From positions 4,774,001 through 4,838,000 of the forward strand of contig JAPFFF010000008.1 of assembly GCA_039105265.1 (NCBI GenBank): a DNA stretch of 64,000 nt, written 5' to 3'. Position numbers and translations under genes: made by a program. This stretch comes from Tritrichomonas musculus (Eukaryota; Parabasalia; Tritrichomonadida; Tritrichomonadidae). Numbering within the stretch: position 1 is the first letter of the stretch; each line of letters starts with the position of its first letter. This document shows positions 57,525 to 64,000 of the stretch, in pieces. Under the pieces are notes generated by a model, which had not been told where the DNA came from, made no database searches, and worked only from the letters and a program-made list of their open reading frames with translations.

Positions 57525-59156
57525 GTGTGGTGAAAAAGTTTTTGAATATTTTATAATTTTTTGTATATTGACTTTTTATTTAAAAATGTTTAATAAATAA
57601 ATAGTGGATTACATGTTGCTTGAAATATTCTAATTATATGATTAAATGATAATTTAATAAAAAGTTATAAACCTTTGAAAAATTATACGTTTATTTTTTT
57701 TAAAAAAAGAATATGGAATTATGGTATGTTATTCATAGTTTATGGCTTAAAAAAAAAAGCACTCAAGAGATTTATCATTACATGCAAGAAACATATAAAG
57801 ATGCATGTCCTTCATCACCCACGATATATTATTGGGTTCATCAATTTAACAGAGGAAGAAAAACTGTTATTGATTTGCCTCGGTCTGGAAGACCCAAACT
57901 TTTTGAAAAGATAGATGAAGTTAAAAAACTAATCGATGAATTTCCATTCGCATCATGCCGTTATATAGCACGCATTGCGAAAATTGATAAAAATACTGTT
58001 AAAAGGATTTTGACAGAAGATTTGAATATGAGAAAGTTATGTTGTCATTGGGTTCCTCATGATCTTACAGAAATTCAAAAAGCAAATAGAGTGAAACAAT
58101 CGAAGGAATTTCTATCAATTTTCAATCATTAACAAAAAGATAAACGATGAAAGTGATCACTGCTGACGAGTCTTGGTTCTTCTTGCAGTATGGTTCTGAC
58201 GGTTTCTGGTCTTGTGGCCAGAAAAGGCCTGAAAACGTTAATCATACAATTAACGATGAAAAAGTTTTGTTTTTTACAGCTTTTTGTATTAAAGGCATAG
58301 TTTACGTAAACGTTCTCCCTCAAAATGAAACTTTTACTGGAGAGTACTTCGCAAACAAGATTCTTCCACATCTTAAAACAGCGGCCGATAATATTAAAGG
58401 CTCTATTTTAACATATAAAGTTCGATTGCACATGGACAATACGAAGCCTCACAATTCCATTGTTGCACAACAAAAGATGAATGAATTACACATTGAAAGG
58501 TTACCACATCCCCCTTACTCCCCTGATATCAGCCCTAATGACTTCTTCCTTTATGGCTACTTAAAGAATAAATTGAAAGGTAACCATTTTTCCTCACAAA
58601 AAGAGCTATTTGATGAAGTGGTTCAAATCATCCAAAATATTGATGAATCAACATGGATTCAAGTATATAATGAATGGATTGAAAGAATTAAAAAAGTAAT
58701 AGATTGCAATGGGGAATATCCAGATTTTTAATTTAATAAAATAACATTTTTTTAATTTTAATATAAATTTTTTAATGTTTTTTTCACTTCACCAAAAATG
58801 AGATTTTTGATTATATCAAAACAATATTAATTTATTCCTTCAAAAAAAAATTATATTTTAAATTGTTATATAACAAAATATACAGCACATAACAATGTAT
58901 TGATTTATATTAAAATATTGTTCAATATACAAGGATTGAGCTGTTTGAACTATTTTTATTAAATATACATTTTTTTGAAAAATTTAGTCAACACGGATTA
59001 TTTTAAAACTCAATATTTCCATCAATAAAAATTTTTTCATTTTGATATTTTCTAAACTTATAAAGATATTAATTATCTAAATATTTAAAATTAAAAAAAC
59101 TAAAATCGTTCAATATTGATTGAGTTAGAATTGATTCAAAAACTTTTTCACCACAC
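57525..59156 (+). mobile_element. Mariner element with TIRs, broken transposase
   Basis: The ends GTGTGGTGAAAAAGTTTTTG and its complement match for about 24 bases, and TA dinucleotides flank them. The 1.63-kb element carries one transposase in plus orientation. Flanks beyond the coding region are AT-rich. The tight TIR match suggests that it is not very old, although the transposase frame is broken. Confidence 0.85.
57713..58731 (+). pseudogene. Mariner transposase (DD34D), frame-broken
   Basis: The N-terminal part (57713-58132) has the two helix-turn-helix regions used to bind the TIR, with DLPRSGRPKL between them. The catalytic part (58147-58731) has TADESWFF, HMDNTKPHNS and PPYSPDISPNDFFLYGYLKN, giving D, D and a third D 34 residues after the second, the mariner signature. 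The two parts lie in different frames with stops between them (58130-58143), so one frameshift with a short run of lost sequence or small indels separates them. The C-terminal half is otherwise undamaged. Confidence 0.88.
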
Positions 59157-59334
59157 TATATATAGCCGAATAATAAATAAAGCATTGAAATATTAATAGT
59201 ATTTATATTTTTATGAATATATATAGCCGAGTAATTAAATAAATTCATTGAATTTATTAAATGTTGATTCGTAAATTGAATTATTATTTAATCAAATATC
59301 ATTTAATCATTTTATTTAATAATTCATAAGAAAT
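59157..59334. other. AT-rich spacer with a short direct repeat
   Basis: ATATAGCCGA(A/G)TAAT occurs twice (near 59160 and 59220). Otherwise it is AT-rich without a gene. Confidence 0.5.
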
Positions 59335-60420
59335 TTACTTTTTAAAAGATTTATTAAAATCGCCAAAAGACCAGAAAGAATCACCAAGACCAGGTCTTTT
59401 TTTTACATTTGGGTATATTTTACAGCATGCTGGTTTTTTACTTGTTTCCAATGTCCATTTAGTGAGTTCCCACCAATTTGGTTGCAAACAATGCAACGAG
59501 CTAAAAAGCTTGAGTAATAATTGTGGATCTTTTGTTTTGATATTGAAAACCAAATACGACGTAGAAAAAAAAAAGCTGCTCTTTTGAATCGAACCAGTAC
59601 CCACTGATTCTGGATTTCATGAGGTCCCAGACCTGCTCGATAGGAGACAGGTCTGGAGACCTCGCTGGCCATGTAATTTTCCTTGGTACATTTTTTTCGA
59701 TCACTGATTTGGTGAATAAAGACCTATGAGGAGGTGCATTATCCTCCTGCCACTGCAGGTTAAAACCGAAGTTTTGATATAAATTAAAAAAAATTCTATT
59801 ATTAATAAGAGACTGACAATAATACTGAGAATTAACTCTTTGGTTAAACCAGAGAAGATCTGACTGATAACCGTTAGGTCCTATACCTTTTCATAAATGG
59901 CTTCATCTGGTAATTCTCCTGGCGTTCTCCAAATTCCTCCACCTCTTGTATCGACTTCGACCTGGCATTCGTCTGAAAAAATGATATTTGGCATGTCTCT
60001 ATAGCTTTTGAAGACAAATTGCTTGGAAAATTCAACTCTTGCACTTTTATGCGCTTCTGTTAATGGTGGTATAGCAGTTTTTTCGAAAAATTTGATTTTA
60101 TTTGAATTTAAAATTGACTTTACTGAGGTTTCAGATATTTCAAAATCTTTCGAAACTTCTTTCAGTTTTTGAGTCGGAGAAGATTTCATCGATCCTATAA
60201 CGCCATTAATCATATCTGAGCAGATTTCTATCGGTCTGCCTCTCTTTGGTGAAATCGTATTATGATCCAAATAAGAATCATAAAATGTTCTTACAGTGCT
60301 TGGTGCTCGATTCAATAATGAACCAATCAATTCCCAACGGCGTCCAAATACTTCTACTTTTTGGATAATTAATATTTTTTCTTGCTCATTTAGAGGTCCT
60401 TTAATTGTCATTTTTATCAT
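59335..60420 (-). pseudogene. Tc1-like transposase (DD34E), decayed
   Basis: Read on the minus strand from 60420, 179 residues hold a paired-type DNA-binding region (RAPSTVRTFYDSYLDHN, SPKRGRPIE) and the first acidic motif IIFSDECQVEVD. After a frame change near 59881 a second stretch shows WQEDNAPPHRS and SPDLSPIEQVWDLMK, so D and E are 34 residues apart. The tail lies in a third frame (to 59335). Two frame breaks at least make it non-functional. No TIR pair could be fixed around it. It is a different lineage from the adjacent mariner. Confidence 0.8.
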
Positions 60421-60619
60421 AAATTTGAGAGTGCATTCTAAAACAATTTGAATTAATTTTTTGCAAAAAGTTATTTTTTATTTATTTTTATTTGCACTTT
60501 TGATTAAAACCGCAAATAACATTCTCAAAATTGAGAAAAGCGTACATTATTTAATCAAGTTTAATTTACATTCAAAAAGTGAAAATTTATTGTGAAGACT
60601 CATACAATTTATTTCAATA

Positions 60620-62163
60620 ATGGCTATTATGAACAATTTATTTAAATTCATCAGCTATGCTTTTCTTAATGAATCAAATGAACCAAATCATTATTTCTTG
60701 TATCAAAATACAAAATACAGAGTTTCCTTGTATAATTGATGATGTTCAGTATGAATCTTTGACTGATTATATTCATAGAATGTGTCGTAAATCATTTATG
60801 CCTTATTCAGCACGAACAACTTGACAAGATAGAGCTAAGATCATTTATTATTGTTCCTTTTCTGCTTCAACTGATTGCGATTCTCAATTAGTTTTTTCTC
60901 AATTTACCAATTTTAATTCAAATCATTATTTTTTTTTTTTTTTTTTTAATTTTCAGGATTGGGTCTTTGCTCATTCAAATCACCCACTCAATTTAGCATT
61001 CATGAACGCGCATAGAAATTGTTATTCAGATTCTGATTGCAATCAGGTAAGATTCCAAACTCAGCTCGGTGTTTTGCCAGGAAAAATTCGCACAAACCTC
61101 AATATTCCATGTAGAAGTAATATATTTAATAGTATGAGAAGACCTACTTTGCACGAATCCAATAATGAGGACTTAGATTCTTTAATACAAATGCTTCAAG
61201 ATGGTTACGAAAAAAAAATAAAAGTTTCAAAACCAAACGATGAATTTAAGAGTATAACTCAAATTATTCCGATGATATAGCAATTATAGATGATACAGCA
61301 ATGATAAATATGTATGGATTACCACTCGAAGCAATGATAGTTATTGATCAGGAGGCTCATACTAAGTTGTTAGCCTGTTCAGTTATTCCAAATAAATCAT
61401 CATATTCTTTTAAAAATTTTTTTAAAGATTATATTGAACTTGGTGGAAAAACATTCAGAATTATTGTTGTTGACAGATTACAAGCGCGACTAGATGCTTT
61501 ACAAGTAATTTTTCCAAATTCTTATATAATATTTTGTTTAGTACACATAAGGAGGGATCTTCTATTGTATTTTCAAACTTCTGATGAGATCATCATTAAG
61601 TTTGAAGATACTATAGTAAATCCCTCCATTTCTTACGAATATTTAAATAATCTAATACTCAGAAAAAAATCAATGTCAAGTTCTACATAATGTTATAAAT
61701 GTTTGGAATCATTAATCAAAATATATGAACACTGGCTACCTATTTGTTTAATAGAGCATGGAATGTTTTATAATTGGGATTCATCAAGAATTGAATGCTT
61801 TTTAGGCCTTCTCAAGGGCAATTATGTTATAAAAAATTTAAAGAATTTTTGTTCAGTTTTAAAAACTCAGAATTTTTCAACCTACAACCGAACTTTCAAA
61901 AATTATTCACAATTACCATTAATTCCACAACGCTCAATAATGAATTATGGTCGAATGATTTTAGGATTTTTATATCATGAATATTAAATTAAATTATACA
62001 GTCCAAGACTCAATGAACCTTGGTTTGGGTGCTATTTAAGGAAGAGCAATAGTCCTTTCACCATTCCTTGTAGGCATACGATAATTATTGGTTATCAAAA
62101 TTTTATGATGTTCACGAATTAATGGCATATGTATAGGTCGTTCCAAAATATCGTAGCATCTCA
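60620..62163 (+). pseudogene. Mutator-like (MULE) transposase, decayed
   Basis: Pieces of one transposase lie in several plus-strand frames. An N-terminal block with SARTT then QDRAKIIYYCSFSA and DWVFAHSNHPLN is followed by a core with IIDDTAMINMYGLPLEAMIV and FRIIVVDRLQARLDALQVIF, then YIIFCLVHIRRDL, the layout of the MULE domain (acidic residues, then a conserved His). A C-terminal part at 61703-61987 follows. At least three frame breaks and an in-frame stop are present, and a T run at 60929-60946 interrupts the N-terminal part. The presumed right end is the TIR-like motif at 62133-62163; the left end was not found. Confidence 0.75.
62133..62163 (-). repeat. Right terminus-like motif of the MULE
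   Basis: ATAGGTCGTTCCA, a variable block, then GTAGCATCTCA: the reverse complement of the pattern at 380-411. It lies 150 bp after the transposase remnant, in the expected orientation for a right TIR. Confidence 0.5.
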
Positions 62164-62238
62164 GTGCCTTTAATTGTTCTCAACAAAATTATTTTGATAT
62201 TAATAAATATGAATTGTATAATTTTTACTTTATTAATT

Positions 62239-62745
62239 CAGGGTTGGGCAACGTTGACGTTAAAATCGTTGAACAAAATGTTATATCGTTGAATTGAACG
62301 TCAACGACATTAAGGCCATTGATTATAACCGTTTCAATTTGGTCATAACGATATGTTAACGTTGAAATAATGTTGAATCAATGAATTAAGTTAACGTTAT
62401 GCTTATTGAAAAGTTGAATTTTTTTGAGAGGCAACTTTTTCTGAAAAAAACTTTATCAATTCAATTTATATTTGGTATGATTTAATAAAGTATTAATATT
62501 TTGAAAAAATTAGTAAATATCATTATCATATCTATATAAATACCAAATATATATATGTTATAGAAATGATAACTTAATTTTAAATCAACGACGATAGAAA
62601 AAAAAAGTGCCATTTTTTTGGACGATCAATTTCAACGAAAAACTTATCGTTGATCGTTGAAGTTGAAATAACGAAGTTAACGTTGACAACGAGCCATTAA
62701 AAAAGTGACGCCGTTGATCAATTTTTTCAACATTGACCATCCCTG
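62239..62745. mobile_element. 507-bp hAT-type MITE
   Basis: The ends CAGGGTTGGGCAACGTTGA and (complement) CAGGGATGGTCAATGTTGA are a hAT-like TIR. The flanks TATTAATT (62231-62238) and TATTAATA (62746-62753) are an 8-bp duplication with one change. The interior is packed with CGTTGA/TCAACG blocks in both orientations and holds no ORF. The CAGGG(A/T)TGG start is shared with the 10-kb hAT at 2589-12741, so that transposase or a relative could have moved it. Confidence 0.82.
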
Positions 62746-62831
62746 TATTAATAATATTGTAGAAATCCTAATTGTAATTAATTAAATAGATCTTTACGTT
62801 TAAAATTAAAATACGTTTATATTTTTTCAAA

Positions 62832-63602
62832 ATGAATTATGATATTCGCTCAATCATGCTCTTTCTAAACATGCAAGGAAAAGAATAGAACCAAATTAAA
62901 ATAGAAATAAATAAAACATTCCATCAAAAGATAATAGGTTACTCAACTGTCACAAAATATATCAGAGAAGATTATTTTGCTTCTCACAAAACTATCGATG
63001 AAAATGACCAAATAAATTTCGAACATCTGCATTTTCAAGAATTAATTCTAAATGCTCTTAAGGATTATTCATTTTACTCATATAGAGAAATTTCTGAGAT
63101 CACCAATATTCCGAAAACAACAGTATATCGTATACTTACGAATGAACTACATTTTGTTTCTTCGCATTTAAAATGGGTTTCCCATTTTTTAAATGAGGCA
63201 CAAAAAATTACACGAGTGAAACTATCAAAAAGTTTATTATCGACCATTGAAAAAGTGAAGCACCAAAGTTTTTATTTATTCTTTACCGGAGATGAGTCAT
63301 GGATTTATCTTTCTACTGATCATACGATGTAAACAAATAAGATCAAATAGAATATGATCTTTATCATGAAGAAGTCGATATTGATCTAGACTGTAGAACC
63401 ACAGCAGAAAGTTCATTCCTTCGATGTATTATATTTTTATAATTTAGATCTAACAGATTTCCCAATATTCTCAAAGATAGAACTAAAGGATTATTAAGAT
63501 AATTTCTTTGTTTATGCCTTGACTCAGTCAAGAGTTTTCACCGAGGAAGAGATAAATCATTTAAGATACTATTTACAAACAAATGATTCGAATTCTAAAT
63601 AG
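62832..63602 (+). pseudogene. Deleted mariner-family transposase remnant
   Basis: From the ATG at 62832 the frame reads a helix-turn-helix N-terminus with one stop at about codon 19, then IPKTTVYRILTNELHF, HLKWVSHFLNEAQK and FTGDESWIYL with the first catalytic Asp, stopping at 63330-63332. A later stretch (63498-63602, DNFFVYALTQSRVF) matches the region after the third Asp of the mariner at 58147-58731. The middle with the second Asp is missing. It is more diverged than the neighbouring mariner and represents another lineage. Confidence 0.72.
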
Positions 63603-63807
63603 TTATCTTGGGAAACAATCAATATAATCAATATCATTATTTTCTAATTGGATAGGAATCCCATTTATAATAGTAATTGGGAAATAAACCAAAAAATAAA
63701 TATATTCTATTGAATGCATTTGAAGAACTTTAAACTTTTTTAGTGCCTAAAACTAGTTAACTAAAATATATTAAATATAATAAAAATAACGATTTTCCAA
63801 AATTTTA

Positions 63808-64000
63808 ATGATTTCTTCAGATCAGTTAAATGAGCTTGAAAATACAATTAAAAGTCTATATACTAGTGGAAATAATGAACAACAACAGGAAATTCTCCAG
63901 ACATGGTTTAAAAATCCAGAATATTTTTCATTAACGAAATACATTATTGAAAAATGTATACCAGAATCTTCAACTCCCAAAATAATGTTAACTCATTTTG
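63808..64000 (+). CDS. Exportin-like karyopherin, N-terminus only (cut by window end)
   Basis: From the ATG at 63808 (MISSDQLNELENTIKSLY) 64 codons are open to the window end. The first helices, with QQQEILQTWFKNPEYFS and YIIEKCIPESSTPKIMLTHF, match the start of the importin-beta-like N-terminal domain, best the exportin-4/exportin-7 (RanBP16) pattern in which a short helix pair is followed by residues such as LLERxxSPxxQLLA. It would carry protein cargo out of the nucleus with RanGTP. The rest lies outside, so the subfamily stays open. Confidence 0.6.
   Translation, partial: MISSDQLNELENTIKSLYTSGNNEQQQEILQTWFKNPEYFSLTKYIIEKCIPESSTPKIMLTHF

Noticed and set aside
1-64000. CRISPR array or bacterial operon
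   Set aside because: Tandem arrays lack unique spacers between repeats, and all genes are of eukaryotic type with separate promoters.
1-64000. Polinton/Maverick or LTR element
   Set aside because: No polymerase B, integrase, capsid, packaging ATPase or reverse transcriptase pieces were seen, although such elements are common in trichomonads.

Overview
The window reads as nuclear DNA of a parabasalid protist, most likely a trichomonad such as Tritrichomonas. It is very AT-rich, its genes are long and have no visible introns, and many of its proteins are rich in Asn and Lys. Flagellar and trafficking genes sit next to hAT, mariner, Tc1-like and Mutator-like DNA transposons, as is typical of this group. 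This is a judgement from gene content and style; no rRNA or tRNA gene is present to confirm it.

The window has three parts. Positions 1-12750 are repeat-rich accessory DNA. They hold a CRESS-type Rep fossil (479-778), a 748-bp MITE with 9-bp target duplications (1087-1834), a decayed gene end in inverted duplication (about 2086-2560), and a 10.15-kb hAT element (2589-12741) bounded by an exact 8-bp target duplication. The hAT element contains an apparently whole transposase, a 1.5-kb minisatellite, a piece of a cellular-type helical-repeat gene, a nested 3.13-kb foldback element with 1.1-kb arms and its own exact 8-bp duplication, and a TTAA-flanked MITE.

Positions 12999-56735 are a gene-dense core of fifteen intact-looking genes on both strands: an importin-7/8-like karyopherin, an IQ/coiled-coil protein, a PP2C phosphatase, a large spastizin-like helical protein, a small coiled-coil protein, a discoidin-like protein, GT61 and GT31 glycosyltransferases, a triple-DM10 (EFHC1/Rib72-like) axonemal protein, an RCC1-repeat protein, a Vta1/LIP5-like ESCRT factor, a kinesin-2 motor, a ubiquitin-like-domain protein, a 4803-residue RRM protein made largely of repeats, an ARM-like protein and a protein kinase. 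Many neighbours are head-to-head or tail-to-tail, so these are single-gene units and not operons. Kinesin-2 and the DM10 protein act in the flagellum; Vta1, the spastizin-like protein and perhaps the giant DxF-motif protein suggest membrane traffic, but being neighbours does not show that they work together.

Positions 57133-63602 are a second transposon cluster: a TA-flanked MITE directly abutting a mariner (DD34D), a Tc1-like remnant (DD34E), a decayed MULE, a 507-bp hAT MITE and a deleted mariner-family remnant. The window closes with the first 64 codons of an exportin-like karyopherin (63808 onwards).

The most unusual items are the foldback element, whose 0.93-kb centre shares a 40-nt segment with DNA beside the Rep fossil; the host-gene piece inside the hAT; and the giant protein with about twenty [AV]DD[IV]F acidic motifs and a separate run of W-acidic motifs.
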